A model generated the notes under the pieces. That model saw only the letters and a list, made by a program, of their open reading frames with translations, had not been told where the DNA came from and searched no databases. A stretch of 64,000 bases of DNA. Source: Paguma larvata (lineage: Eukaryota; Chordata; Mammalia; Carnivora; Viverridae). The stretch covers positions 46,045,030 through 46,109,029 of the forward strand of contig CM057841.1 in assembly GCA_030068075.1 (NCBI GenBank), read 5' to 3'. The first letter of the stretch is position 1; each line of letters begins with the position of its first letter. This document shows positions 32,450-44,922 of the stretch, piece by piece. Made by a program: the position numbers and the translations under genes.

Positions 32450-32625
32450 ACTCTCTGGGTGCTTACAACTCGAAGTACTGTGCTAAGTGCTTTATGTGAG
32501 AGAACTTCATTTCTCACCATAGCCTTATGAGATAGACACTTTATTATAGCTGAGGTCACCTGTGTGCTAAGAATTGGCCCTGGGCTTTGAACCCAAGCAG
32601 GCTGAGCCAGTCACCCCTCTATCAA
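32450..32625 (-). repeat. MIR fragment
   Basis: 'actgtgctaagtgctttatg' followed by 'cttatgagatagacacttta' and 'ctttgaacccaagcaggctg' match reverse MIR in order. Confidence 0.65.
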
Positions 32626-33389
32626 ACACTTGGCTGCTTGCTTCTTCAGCCATTGCAGTCTCTGTGCCTTGTTGACTACTCCTGCTCCCCTCCTGTGGGG
32701 TTCCAAGGGGCACTCTGAATGTCCTTTCCCCCACTTGGTGCGTACCTGTCTATGGAGCCCATCTAGGGGCACTACAACCATCAACATGGTGACAGAGGTT
32801 AACATACCTGCGTTAAGGATGGAAAGTGAATGAAGAGAGAGAATGAGGCCTCCTCATGACCCACTTTTGTGTCGCTCCTCAGGATGAACTTAGAGAAGGC
32901 AAAACTGAGGGGCTCACAGCTACTCAGCCCTGCAGAGAGCAGGGGGGTTTTATCTGCAGGAAGCCAAGGAAAAGTCTGGCCCTGGAAAGGAAGGGCTCTC
33001 AGCCCACCTGGACACATCCCTGGTCCTTCCTCCCTATTTTGGTTGGGGAGCCATCAACCCACACAGCATCCAAATAAGCATCCTACAGGCTAAAGGCTCT
33101 CCCCCAGTCCCAGATACGCCCCTGAGCTCCAGACGTGCACATCCAGGACTACCATGCAGAGCTGTATAGTTTGTTTGGGGCACGAGGGTACGCGGCCAAG
33201 GGGACTCACAGGCCTGAGGTCCAGCCGTGCTCTGCTCACCAAGCCACGTGCCCCAGTAGGAGGCTACATTTGCCTGGAGGAAAGGACGTCCTTCTCTCAT
33301 TTGCACAAAGACACCATATGCGTCCATGGAAGCTTTGCGTTTTTCTGTCTGGCTCCTGGACAGCTCTGTTTGCCATGTGACAAGCATTT
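32626..33389. other. Unique sequence
   Basis: No feature recognised; chance frames on both strands. Confidence 0.4.
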
Positions 33390-33770
33390 CAAACACTGCC
33401 TGACCCTTGATTTCTGGCCCTCTCGGCATGCTCCATCCCAAACTTCCCCCTCTCAACGATTAGCACCTCTGTTTACCCAGTTTCCCAGTCCAAAAGCACT
33501 GGACTCTTCTGCTTTCATTGTCCCTCACATCTAAACCAGCAGCCCGTCTGTCAGCCCCACCGCCATGCTAGCCAGCTCCCGTTTTCCAGGGAAGATAGCA
33601 TAGTCTTTTGCCGGGACTGTCACAGTAGACACCTATCATGTCGCTCTACTGCTTCACAATCCCTCCGGGGGATTCTCCACATTTTTATAGTGCTAACATC
33701 CAGACTTCTCATGGCAGCTTATAAATGCCTAGGCTGCACACTCACCCCCAAACCACCAGCGGACAGGACC
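33390..33770 (+). repeat. L2 LINE fragment
   Basis: 'cattgtccctcacatctaaa' and 'catgtcgctctactgcttca' followed by 'aatccctccgggggattctc' follow the L2 order in diverged form. Confidence 0.5.
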
Positions 33771-34339
33771 TGGCCTGAGGTATCATAAAGGAATCCTGCC
33801 CAAGAGAGCATCCTTCCAGGTAAGGGGGCAGTGGGAGAGGCTGCGGTGGGCCACAAGCCGCCACTTGAGGAGGTGAACCCCATGTCAGAGAACTGTTTGG
33901 GGGTTCCTAGTGGGAAGAGGGGAGAAAGATCTCTGAGGACCCCATGAAGGTACCCAGCTGGGAAAGATCCAGAAGTTATACATGTGCCATGGAGAAAGCC
34001 AGAATGTCAGATCCCAGGTTCAGTGAAAAGAAGCCCTTTTGGGGTCTCGTGCTTCTCTCCCCACCCCACTCTCCCACCTTAGTCCATCCCCAAAGACATG
34101 GACAACATGGCAGCTAGCAAATGGAGATGAGCTGGAGCCGGAAAGAAATTAGAGGCACACAGTAACCTGTTGTCCCCACAGCAGGCTTCCCCTTAGAAGG
34201 GAGAGGTCTGAATAGGATATATATTTGCTTATGTAATGGTGGCTGGAAAAGATTTTGTACCTACCTGAGTTTTTCTGATAGAGAGAGTTGACGGAGAGGG
34301 GGTTTGCAGAAGCCGAATGCAGCTCACTCCCTAATCTGC
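33771..34339. other. Unique sequence
   Basis: No feature recognised. Confidence 0.4.
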
Positions 34340-34725
34340 CAGCATGAAAGTTGGAGGCAGAAAGTGCAAGGCATGTCTAGGAGACAAGTCGCTCCATTGC
34401 CACTTGTGGAATATGCCGGGGGCCTTTGGGGGAGTAGTGATGAGTGGCTGGCAAGGACAGGTCACCTTGGTCTTATGGGTTCGGTCAAATAATCTGAACC
34501 TTATTGTGAGGACAGTGGGAAGCCATAGATGGTTGTAGGCAGAGAGGGCCATGATCTGATTCATGTGTTCTAAAGTTCATTCTGAGTGTGGAGAATGGAC
34601 TGAGGGGTCAGAACAGAGGTCTGAAGAGGCCCGAACAAGGACAAAGGTGGTGGGGCTGGCAAATGCGGGGCGGACTGGTGAGAAATTAAGGAAATGAAAC
34701 TGGGAGGGCACGCTATATTCCTCCT
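34340..34725 (+). repeat. L2 LINE 3' region
   Basis: 'acagtgggaagccatagatg' and 'ggccatgatctgattcatgt' then 'gtggagaatggactgagggg' match the L2 3' region in order. An old fossil. Confidence 0.65.
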
Positions 34726-34754
34726 AGGGTCCCCTGCCACCCCAGTGAGTCACT

Positions 34755-34960
34755 GAGGCCTGTGGGAGGAGCTGAGCAGCTAGTGCATGCCAGGCCCCAG
34801 GCTGGGTATTTCCATTTGTTCTCTCACCCAATCCTCAATGACCCTTGAGGTAGAAATCATCATCCCTGCATTGCCAGTGAGAAGCCCGGTGACTTACTGG
34901 AGGCCACACATCTGGGTGGTGAAGCAGTCCAGACTGGAATCCAAGTCTGTCCTGGGGTAG
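34755..34960 (-). repeat. MIR fragment
   Basis: 'aggtagaaatcatcatccct' and 'cagactggaatccaagtctg' match reverse MIR. Confidence 0.6.
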
Positions 34961-35479
34961 GGGCATTGGCCTACGCAGTCCTGAGACTGTTGACAGATAT
35001 ACTTGCTGACAGCTGGGAACAGCACCTCACGTGACGGACATCAGGAGTGTCAACATGGGCGGTCAGGTACACCCTCGCCGGGGCCGCTGAGAGGAAAAGC
35101 CAAAGTGTCAGAGGGTCACTGAGTGTCTGACCGACATGGCAGACACTGGACACGGTGCACGCTGACAAGAACAATGAGGACGAAGGCTGTGGAGCAAAGC
35201 TGAAAACTTGGCCGAGGTCCCTTCTTAAGCAGAGGAACTTGGGCTGAGAAGTTACGGTGAGAGAAGGACTCAAAGCCTGTGCAAGCTTGCTGCCCTACCA
35301 AGGTGGAACTATGCAGCTGGCGGCCTGCCCCGGCCTCACTGCCAGCCTGAAGGCCAAGGTCCTTCCTTTCCTGCCCCTTATGAGAGGAGAGGGTCACAGG
35401 TGACTGACTCTCCTGTCATCTACTCGCAAATGGACAGAGCAGGGTCAGGTCAGGGCTGGGCCACCGGGGACCACCCAAG
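34961..35479. other. Unique sequence
   Basis: No feature recognised. Confidence 0.4.
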
Positions 35480-35705
35480 TGCCAGGCATGTTTCTAAGTG
35501 ATTTACACTGAACTCATTTAACTGTCTCAGTGGCCCTTGGTATAAGTTACTGTCGTCATTCCCATATTATAAGTGAGTAAGTGGAAGAATAAAGAAGTTC
35601 AGCAATTTCCCAAAGTTCTACAATATCTGGTAACTGGCCAAGCAGGGGCTTGAACCGGGTGGCCTGGCTCATGGCTCAAGCGCAATACCTGTGTGCTTAC
35701 ATCTC
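35480..35705 (-). repeat. MIR fragment
   Basis: 'taactgtctcagtggccctt' with 'aaagttctacaatatctggt' and 'caggggcttgaaccgggtgg' match reverse MIR. Confidence 0.6.
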
Positions 35706-36769
35706 CTCACTCCTCCCATGCCCCTCCTCAGCTCTCCCCTGCCTGAGTTCCTTTCCCAGCTTTCCCACAAAACGGTCCCAAATCCTTTTGCTTGAAGACC
35801 CAGGTACAGACCAGAGATGAGTGACCTTGACCCAGTCACGGCCTCTGATTCCACCATGACCCCGGCTATCCAGCCAACCCCTAGCATCTGCCCTGCCTTG
35901 CTCACATCCCTCAGGCAGAGCCTATGGCTGGACCTTCCCTGTCCATTCGGTCTGAGCGGAGTCAAGCCAGACCCCTGGGGTGGAGAATGGGCACCCCTAC
36001 AGGCATGCTCACCCACAGCAGGTCAGCTGAGGGCTGGGATCTGAGCCTACTGGTGTCCCTCCCACCACAGCCTTGCCATGCGCACAGACCACAGACCACA
36101 GAGACACCGAGCCCTTTGTTCCGCCCAGCCTAAAATAAGTCAGGCCTTGCTCCATAGTGAGAAGTGCCAGGCCACCCTCCTAAAATGGACTCATGTGCCA
36201 GGGAGATCTGAGGCTGCAACTTGGTGACCCACTGTGACCATGTTAACTCCTGCCTCTCCATGGGGGGCTGCAGGCCAGCCCCCATTCCACACAGGACTAC
36301 TCTTCTCATCCTGCCCTGGTCACTCTGGGCTCCCCTGCCTTCCAGGGGAGTGGTCGCAGCAGAAAAGTGGGAAGGGGGAGCAGTTCTATGGATCCCACAA
36401 GGCATGAGGACAGGGTTCTTGGGCCCCAAGGGCAGGCCAGAATTGGGCCTCAGCCTTTCCTGCTCTTGCTGCTAAGCTGCCCTTTGTCATCTCCAAGGGG
36501 ACCGTGCGTTTCAGCCCACCAGGAAGCTGAGCCAGCCTTCAATACCATTTCAAAGGTAAGGCAGGTGAAACCTGAAGGGGTTGGACCTACTCAAGGGTAA
36601 AGCCAGGATTCAAGCTCCAGTCTGTTCCTACAGTACCCGGCCTCATGAGCACCCCATAACCATGCCCGGGAAAGGTTTTGTCTTGTTCTGACGCCTCAGG
36701 ACACCCCAGACATGCCACCGAGTCAGTGAACATAAAGCCTGCCATCTCCCCTGGCAGGTTTTTCTAACC
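35706..36769. other. Unique sequence
   Basis: No gene or repeat recognised; GC-balanced. Confidence 0.4.
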
Positions 36770-36965
36770 ACAAAACTGTAATTTTCCCTTCCATTTATTT
36801 TTCCACTCATCCACATGAAGGAGACGTAAAGAAAACATAATAAAAGAGTTCCTAAATTAGAGATGCACCATAATGGCAGAGAAGTTTAACTATAAATAGG
36901 AGAAAGCTGGCCTCTCTTGGGATGGTCTGATTAGACAGAGGCCTGTACCCTCTCATTAAGCAGCC
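36770..36965. promoter_or_regulatory. Repeat-free AT-rich block with MEF2 consensus
   Basis: CTATAAATAG at 36890-36899 is a perfect MEF2 consensus, and CCTAAATTAG at 36851-36860 resembles one. The block stands out from GC-richer flanks and carries no repeat signature. It could be a muscle or neural enhancer, but only the motif is seen. Confidence 0.3.
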
Positions 36966-37274
36966 TCGCCGTCCTACCTTGGACCCTCAGAGGCAGCGTG
37001 GTGGGGTGTGAGGGAGTCAGCAGGGCTAGGGAGGCACTCAGTGGGTGACCTGCAGAGACAAGCTTTTGGGGAAGGAGCCTCAGCATCCGTCTAATGTGGG
37101 TAGTGTTCCCTCGGCTAGGGTGGGAGGCCAAGGGCAGGCCTGGGGGCAGGTTGTGGCCAGGGGCCACCTTGGCTTGGGCAAGATGCCTGGCGCCCTCCCA
37201 GTACATATTCTTAAACAAGGACCATGGATGTTCAAGAAGATTCCGAAGAAGCAAGTTCAGCACCATTGACAGCT
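36966..37274. other. Unique sequence
   Basis: No feature recognised. Confidence 0.4.
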
Positions 37275-37505
37275 GACGCTCCTTGGGTATTTACTGAATG
37301 CCAGGCCCAGCAATGCCCATAAATGATCTCATTTATTTCTCCCAACAACGCTGTACAGTAGTATTTTGATTGCCCTTATTTTCCAGATGATGCACAGAGA
37401 GGTTAAGGAAATTGCCCAGGGCCACACAACAGGTAAAAGGTGGAGACAGAGTTTGAACCCGGGAAGCCACCTCCAGTGCCTATAGGTCTAACCATGATAT
37501 TACAC
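37275..37505 (-). repeat. MIR SINE
   Basis: 'tgaatgccaggcccagcaat', 'ttccagatgatgcacagaga' and 'acagagtttgaacccgggaa' match reverse MIR through most of its length. Confidence 0.75.
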
Positions 37506-37865
37506 TGCTCCCTTGAGAAGGCTGTGGAAAGGACCTATATCAGCCCTGAGGGGGTGTCTGGCAGGGGGCCACTGGACTCTGGCCTCAGTTTCATCTGGTT
37601 TGACAGGCCCTGCATAGGGAAAGAGTTAAAGAATATGCTGGCAATGTTTGAGTACGGCAGGAAGACAGGAGGGAGAGTGGAAGGGAGGGGCTGCTGACAG
37701 GCAGGATGCTGTTCACGGTCCTCAAGGCTACCCAGCGGGAGCGACGAGTTGCATCCATCAGGTTGTAACATACCCAGGGTGAATGTGAAGGGCAGGGATT
37801 AATCCCCAGAAACAAAATCTAATGCTGGGCAAGGCTGTCCCAGGTCTCTGTATTGTGGTTAACAG
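37506..37865. other. Unique sequence
   Basis: No feature recognised. Confidence 0.4.
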
Positions 37866-37989
37866 GTGTGTTTTTATTTGTTTATTTTTAATTTTTAAAA
37901 ATTAAACTCGATGCCCAATTTGGGGCTCGAACTCATGACCCCAAGATCAAGATTCGCATGCTCTAATAACTGAGCCAGCCAGGCGCCCC
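37866..37989 (-). mobile_element. Short older CanSINE
   Basis: Tail first, then 'aatttggggctcgaactcat' and 'gagccagccaggcgcccc'. Short subfamily, reverse orientation. Confidence 0.85.
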
Positions 37990-39344
37990 ATGTGCCAGGT
38001 CTTAACAGGTACTCATCGAAGGGGTCGGTTACAGAGGTCCACATGCCAGAGGCTGGCCCAGGGTCGCAAGCCCCAGGGTGAGCAGGCTTTGGGGGCTAGG
38101 AGTCACCTGGGCTGAGGGAGGTAATCTCGGCTGCAGATCCTCAAGTTCATAGACCTCCAGGGTCCCTAAAGTCAAGGGTCGCCGGCCCCAGAGCTGAGGG
38201 CACCTAGGGCCATAGATCCGGGCTCCCAGCCCATGCTTTCATCTACCTCCGCTGCGCTGGCCAGAGAACCATCGCAGAGGTTACAAATGAGTTCACAGAA
38301 CCCAAGGGCCACGAGGCTCTGCCAGGTGGGGCTGGTTCTGCGTGCCATCGAGATGTCGAGCATAAACAGGCTGGTGCAAGGGGCTCTTCTGTGAGCGGCT
38401 CAAAGGATGACGTGGTCTGGTAGGATTTATCTTAAGGGACAGTGCCAACACAAAGAAGGAAGGAGGCTGTGCCACACAGAGTTCTGCTGGGGGAGGGTGT
38501 TTGAGGGCTCTAAGGCAAGGTTCGATGCCCCCAGGCTGCTATGGGCAGAGGGCAGAGCCAGTCCTTCCCTCAGCGACTGAGTAATACAGAAAGGACGGCC
38601 ATCTGGGGAGATGTCAGGAGCTCTCAGCAAAGTCCTAAGATTTGTAAAAAAGGAAACTCTCTACCTTTCTTTGGGTCTGGAGTGAAAATCACCTGTGGGG
38701 TGCTGTGGGGGCATCTGCCTGGTTTGCCTCCTCGGACCCACAAAGCAGATATCTGTGTCCATCAGGAGCCTGGCCACAGGGCTCAGGGCAGGGAGGGGGG
38801 CACCCTGAAGCCCCAGACTGGTCCAGACCACTCAGACCCCAGAAGCGGCCTAGAAAGCAAGACAACGGGGGCAGGAGAGACAGCTTCGGCCTGGCCTGGA
38901 CACCGGGGGCCCAGCCTTCCCACGGAGCTAAGTCAGTGATAAGAAGGCTGGCTTCTTTCTCTTGAGTAACGTGCTGGTACTAATAAGGACACTGCCACAT
39001 AGATTTACAGAACCTCTGATTTCACAATCACCGAGGGCCTCACAAGTATTAATTAAAGCTCAGAACCCCTGGAGTCTGGAGCAGATTCTCATTAACCTCA
39101 TTCTGTAGAGGCTATGACTCTGCTTCCTTCTTAGAACTCCATGGATGTGGCAATAGCTCCAGCCCGGGGAAGCCAGGCCGACAGGGTTCGCTCCTCATGT
39201 CACAGGGTGGTGGGGCTGGGGAGTCTCTAAGGCTCCTGATGACACCAAGAAACTCATGTCAGAGTAAGGTTCAGACCACAGAGACCTCGGCTTCTATTAG
39301 AGCAGCTGACACAGAAAGGATTTCCCTTCTTTGGCTTTTTATGT
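37990..39344. other. Unique sequence
   Basis: No gene or repeat recognised; frames at 38541-38965 are chance. Confidence 0.4.
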
Positions 39345-39390
39345 TTTTTTAAGCAGATTAATTGAGGTATAAACTTCGTCCATTTAAAGC

Positions 39391-39442
39391 ATTCAATTTA
39401 ATGGCTTCTAGTGTGAATGCACTAGAAGCCATTAAATTGAAT
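39391..39442. repeat. Perfect 23-bp inverted duplication with 6-base loop
   Basis: Arms 39391-39413 and 39420-39442 are exact reverse complements. The right arm replaces the DNA expected at this place in related antisense L1 copies (for example 52998-53030), so it looks like a templated mutation rather than an ancestral palindrome. Confidence 0.95.
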
Positions 39443-39636
39443 GGTACATCCATGACCACAATCAATTTTAGAACATTTCATCACCACATTTCATTACCAT
39501 AAAAAGAAACCCCGCACTCCTTACCCATGACCCCCCCACCTTCTGGGCATCCTCCTCAGCCCTAGGCAACCACTACTGTACTTTTTGGCTCTATAGATTT
39601 GCCTATTCCGGCTTTTTTCTTTAATGTTGATTTATT

Positions 39637-39790
39637 GGGGTGCCTGAGTGGCTCAGTTGGTTAAACGTCTGACTTCACCTTGGGTCATGATCTCATGGTT
39701 CACGAGTTCAAGCCCCGTATTGGGCTTCTCTGCTGCCAGTGCAGAGCCTGCGTGGGATCCTCTGTCCCCTCCTCTCTCTGCCCCTCCCTA
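39637..39790 (+). mobile_element. CanSINE without its 3' tail
   Basis: Head 'ggggtgcctgagtggctcag' through 'ctctctctgcccctcccta', then L1 sequence resumes with no AATAAA tail. Either 3' truncation or a later deletion. Confidence 0.85.
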
Positions 39791-39860
39791 TGTTTTGGTG
39801 TCTGGCTTATTTCACTTAGCGTCATGTTTTCAAATTCATTCTGGCTTTTTTAAATTATGA

Positions 39861-40345
39861 AACATTTCAACCAAAAGTACAGAAAACAATATGCAACACA
39901 CCCGTGTGATTTAAGTCATGCATCTCAGATTTGTTAAATCTATTTGTTAGCCTTTTGCCATATTTGGTTTTTTTGTAATATCTTCCCTAGAGCTAATCCA
40001 GTTCTGAAGTTAGTATTCATCTTTCTTGTTTATGTTTTTATATTTCTAAGTTTATAATCATAACAATATACGGTGCTATTTTGTGTCTCTAAAACTTTTT
40101 AATGTACACAAAGACTATAGTAAACCCTGCCATATGATATATTTGAAAGTCTTTAAGAGAGTTGATTGTAAAAGTTCTCATCACAAAGAAAAAGAATTTT
40201 TTTTTGGTATCTATATGAGATGATGGATGCTAACTAAACTTACTGTGGTAATCATTTCACAATACATGCAATCATGTCATCATGCCATATGCTTTAAACT
40301 TGGGTAGTACTGTTGGTTAATTATCTCAATAAAACTGAAAAAAAT
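39861..40345. repeat. Old L1-related fragments
   Basis: The right part ('tgtggtaatcatttcacaat' ... 'ttatctcaataaaactg') reads as an L1 3' end on the plus strand. The left part ('aaattatgaaacatttcaac') looks antisense-L1/HAL1-like. The junction is uncertain. Confidence 0.5.
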
Positions 40346-41209
40346 AAAAAAGAGTTTTTAAATGTAATTTGATCTTTCTGAAGAATCTGCACATATAAAT
40401 ACAAGGTGCCCAACTATTAAACAAATAACTTCGAAGGTGTCACATATTGTCTAGCTTGTCATTTGCTCTCCTCTCCACACGCTATTTTTGCGATCGATCC
40501 GTGTTGGTATGTGTGGCTCTGGTTTGCTCATTTTTACTGCACATTCGCAGAGCGTTCCTGTGACCGTATACCCCACACACTGGGTTTATCCAGGGGGTTC
40601 CTACATTCGGATTCTTACCAGAGAAGCAAGGGTTACTCCTATCTGAGCTGGGCAGACACAGAGAGTTCCCAAGCAGAGAACCAGCCACCCGGCGATAAAA
40701 CTGTGTACCTAAGCAAGCCCGGAGCCCCAACACTCTGCCCCAGCTCGGGCTCCGGGTTCAGAGCTGTGAAGGGCATGGCCTGGCCAGCTGGTGCAAGACC
40801 AGAACCTCAGAGAGAGAGCAAACCCTTCCTGGATCCTTATGGTTTGTTCCTCACCTCGGTCTCTTTTTTACGAGTTGCAGAATCCCTTGTGAGGGTGACA
40901 AAGCTAGGAATTCTTCTCCTCATGAAAATGTACCTGCAGAGAACCTTCAAGCTCGCCTGCAGCCTCCAGGGTTGGGCTCTGGCCACATCTTCCTGTTAGT
41001 TTCTCTCTAGAACTTAGGGAGCCGTGGGGCTCGAAGGCGTTATGGAGGAGTGACTAGACATCGTGCACCTTGTGAAGGCGTCAGTAAATGCTGAATGAGC
41101 GAGCAAATGAGTGGACGGATGAGAAAACACTCAGAGCCCCTGGCACGGGGCCTACTCGGTGCTCAGAAACAGTGGCTGTGATTAACGTGTGTGTGTGTGT
41201 TTTAAGTCA
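40346..41209. other. Mostly unique sequence
   Basis: The frame at 40463-40999 has no domain. A (TG)n run lies at about 41187-41200 and an L2-like end near 41085. Confidence 0.4.
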
Positions 41210-41985
41210 GGTTGAATGTAGTATTATTTATAGACAGTAAAATCCACCCTTTGTAGTATGCAGTTCTAGGAGTTTCGATAAACGCACCATGGTGTAATTA
41301 CTACCACGACCAACATAGAAAATATTTCCATCACCACAAAAGGTTCCCTGGTGCTCCTTTGTAGTCGGTCCTCTCCAGCCCCACTCCCACCTCCACCCCC
41401 GGAAATGCCTGATCTCTTTTCTGTCCCTGTAGGTTTGCCTTTTCTGAAACATAACTGGAATAACATCATAGAGCCTTTTGAGTCTGGCTTCTTTTACTTG
41501 GCATAACACACTTGGGATTGATTCCTATTTTTGCTCATGTCATATCATATCATACATTTGAAAGTTTGATTTCCTTTTTATTCCCAAGGAATATCCCACT
41601 GTATGGATGTACCACAGTTGGTTTATCTACTTGCCAGTTGAAGGACTTTTGGGTTATTTCCAGTTTGGGGCAATTATGAATAAGGCCACTATAAATGGTT
41701 GTATACAGGTTTTTGTATAAGGTCAAGTTCATTTCTCTTGGATAAATATGTGGGGTTGGGATTTCTGGGTCATGTGATAAGTGAATGCTTAACCTTATAA
41801 GAAGATGCCACAGTGCTTTCCAAAGCGGCTGCACCATTTGGCATTCCCTCCAGCCGTGTCTAAGAGTTCCAGTCGCTTTGCATCTTGACCAGGACTTGAT
41901 GTTATTTCTTTTTCTTTGGACCATTCTAATAGGTGTGTGGTGGTGTCCCCTTGTGGCCTCAATCTGGACTTCCCTCAATGATGTT
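41210..41985 (-). repeat. Old L1, ORF2 C-terminal and 3' part
   Basis: The minus strand encodes an L1 ORF2 C-terminal remnant at 41550-41978, including WRECQMVQPLWKALWHLL and HPYSGIFLGNKKE. The lower coordinates are its 3' UTR. No active site is retained. Confidence 0.85.
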
Positions 41986-44654
41986 ACATTGATGTGTGTT
42001 ATTGGCAGTCAATCCTGCGGCGTGTGGTCTGTGGCTGGCCAGGTCTTTAGGTCCAGACACTGCTTCCCCGGAGCACTGGGAGAACCCAGGATACCATGAG
42101 GCCTCTTCAGGGGCAGATGGCAGGCTCAGGGCTGTGCCGGGAGCCCCATTTTGCTCACAATGAGTGGGCGCCTGCTGTCCCAGCATGTCGAGTTCCTCAT
42201 CTGTGTGGGCTGGTTGGCTGGGTAATGACTTTGGCCGGGCTGTGACCACTCGTGCTGAGAATACCTCCAGCTACCCACAGTGGCCCTTCTCAGGCACAGA
42301 TGCACTTGCGGTATGAGAAGTAGGAGTCAAGCTCGGGGCGGAACTGCCCGTGCCAAAGGCCCTAAGGTTGCCTTCGGTGAGCGCCATTCCAAAACTGCCA
42401 GAAAGAGGTGCTGTCCCACTCAAAAAGTAGAGCGTATGGGGGGACAGTGTCTGCTTCTGCACCCAAAACAGGCTCTCTAGTGACTCATGATCAGACTGTG
42501 TCAACTCCGCTCCACTGCCTGGCCCCTGCTGCCAAGTGTCCAGGGAGACCGCAGGTGGTAGGGCCTCAGCCTCTACCTCACCTTCCAGAGAGGCCCAGAC
42601 CCAGGTCTCCGCCTTTCGTCTGTTTTGCTATCTCTTCCACTGACCACAGCCCCAACTAGTACCCCCAGCGAAGCACCTGCCTGTCCCTACCAGCCTGGCC
42701 CTCTGACCGAGGCTCACTGTTTGTCTATCCCTGTTGCTCACCCCTGCTGGTACAGATTTCAGAGAGATGACTAGCCCCTCAGGCCTTCTTTCTTGGGAGT
42801 TCTCTACTCCAGGCCCCTGCCCGGCTGTGGACGAGCTGGCTGGGTCTGGCTCTCCTCCTACCTTCCTTCCCTGGCCGCCCCCTCCTTCATCAGCTCCCTG
42901 CCCTACCTGAGACTGGTACAGACGGGAACAGATAAAGTCCACGAGGCCTGGTGCAGCAGGTGAGGTAGAGGGCAGAGCTGGCCCAGGGTGCAGGGAAGGT
43001 TTGGAAGAGGGAGGAAAGGACAGTCAAAGAGCCAGGAGAAAGAGCACTGCTGGGGATATAGGGGCATGAGGGGAGAGGCAAAGGGTAGTGTCTGCCCACG
43101 TCTGAAGATCTGAGGTGTAACTCTGGAAGTGCTCATGACCATCGAGAAGCCAGGGTCAGAGGCTCATCCAGCCTGCTCATTTTCCCCGCCATCCCCTCAC
43201 CCAGATATGCTAGAGCTGCGGGGCATCCTCCATCTCCTGCTTTCGGGTGGAAGGCCTGGGGGCTGAGGGACCTCTGTGGGCCGCCTGCTCCTTCCTTCCC
43301 ATCACTCATGCAGCAAGCAGCCAGAGGCATCTCTTCTCTCTTGAGAAGGCAGGGCATGGAGGATAAAGAGAAAAGCCTAGAAGAAGGAGGTGGAGGTGAC
43401 TCATGTCACTTGAACTGTCCACCCTACATCTGCAGCTGCCAGGTGGCACTAGGAGGCCTGGGGGAGTGTTTGTGGCACAAAGAGCACGGCCTCCCTCCTC
43501 AGACCATGGCCTACCCAGTCCTTCCGCATTCCTCCCCACTCGCCTGAGACAGCAGCCCCAGGTAGGCCTCCTGGCAGAGCTATGGAGATTTACAGGCTGC
43601 CCCTCTGCTCCAGAGTTTCTGAGTCACTGGCAGGAATCCGTGCCCTGGATCCAGGGATGCCCAGCCTGTACCATCTGGCCTGGGGCCAAACACCTCATCG
43701 CCAGGCCTCCTTCCCAGGGTTTCTCAGGCTGACACCACCATTCGGTGCCTGGCTCTGGCTTTTACCATCAAATCCAGGCAAGTGCCCTGGACTGAGAATA
43801 ACAACAACCAGGCTACCTCCTCTGTGCGCCAGGCCCCACCCAGCTCATCCTAAGCCTTACCTTCTAGCGCCGGGCCTCTGCCACCCCTCCCCACCCTGGG
43901 GCGCCTCACCTCCATTGTCTCTACCTGGACCACTTTCCCCACTCCTGCTGCTGTTATTTCTGCAATAGCCTGGCGGACGGGAAGGCCACATTCGCCAACT
44001 AGGCATGACCAGGCCGGTTCTCTTCTCTAAAAGGTTCAACGGACAAAGGCAGGAGGGCCCTGCTGGCGGTGCCACAGGGCAGGGAACAGGGCCAAGGCTA
44101 TTCTGAGTCCGTGACCACTGGGTGCCTCCTGTACAGCAGCCCAGAACACCAAGCACTGAGGTCCCCCAGCCCCCTCAGAGCCCACGTGGACAAGCTTGGC
44201 CATTTCTGTTGCTCTTGGCCTCAGCTGCTCTTCCGCCTTCTCGGGGCTTCTGTTTCCTCTCACAGCAAAGGGTTGAGGGAAAGACACTCAGCGCTCTCCC
44301 AGGTCTGAAACACTTAAGACTGAAATTCCAGGTGATTCCAAAGGCTTGTGAGCACACCCCAGGCCAGAAGCAAATGACAACACAATCGTGTTCCTCATGA
44401 CCAAATCAAAACCCTGAAGCTAGGCTTCGAGCTAATGCCTGGGCCCCAGTTTTAGAAACTTAGCAATTCACTCACTTTCAACACCTGGCATCAACTGGCA
44501 ACGAGTTGCAGCCTGAGCAGAAGCAGGAGTGAACACCTATGATCTGTTTTTTCAAACCAGGGACCTCGACCCCCGTGGGGCCCAGACTGAAAATGAGGGA
44601 ACACAGCATAGATGCCACCTTGCAGACCGTGTGATCAGAATCCAGATCGGCTCA
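41986..44654. other. Unique GC-rich sequence
   Basis: No gene recognised. Frames up to 128 codons lack domains. A CTCF-like motif lies at 43436-43451 (CTGCCAGGTGGCACTA, two core mismatches). Confidence 0.4.
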
Positions 44655-44775
44655 GGCAGGTGAAGTGATTCTCTCTCGTGGTCGCCCAGGGGAGGTCGCA
44701 CAGGGGACTGGAACCCAGGATTCTAGGCTTCTCCTACATGCCAACAGTGCTCTTTCCTCCACATCATGCGAATCC
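44655..44775 (-). repeat. Possible MIR fragment
   Basis: 'aggggactggaacccaggat' and the 'tctcctacatgcc' region follow reverse MIR weakly. Confidence 0.4.
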
Positions 44776-44922
44776 AGGGGCCCGTTGCCCACAATACCTC
44801 CATCCTTCCCCCTCTGCCTCTGCACGCTATTTTGGGGGTGAACTCTGGTTATGGTGAATGCCATTCTGAGGTCCCCTGTGTGGATGGGACTTTCATCGGG
44901 CCAATAGAAACCACAGAAATGT

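Larger units (their letters stand above)
39345..39860 (-). repeat. Antisense old L1 3' fragment with a SINE inside
   Basis: 'aattgaggtataaacttcgt', then 'ttttagaacatttcatcacc' and 'ggctctatagatttgcctat' are the reverse complement of an old L1 3' UTR. A SINE (39637-39790) splits it. An internal 23-bp inverted duplication lies at 39391-39442. Confidence 0.7.

Noticed and set aside
43436..43451. Third CTCF site
   Set aside because: Two mismatches in the core make it too weak to list as a feature.
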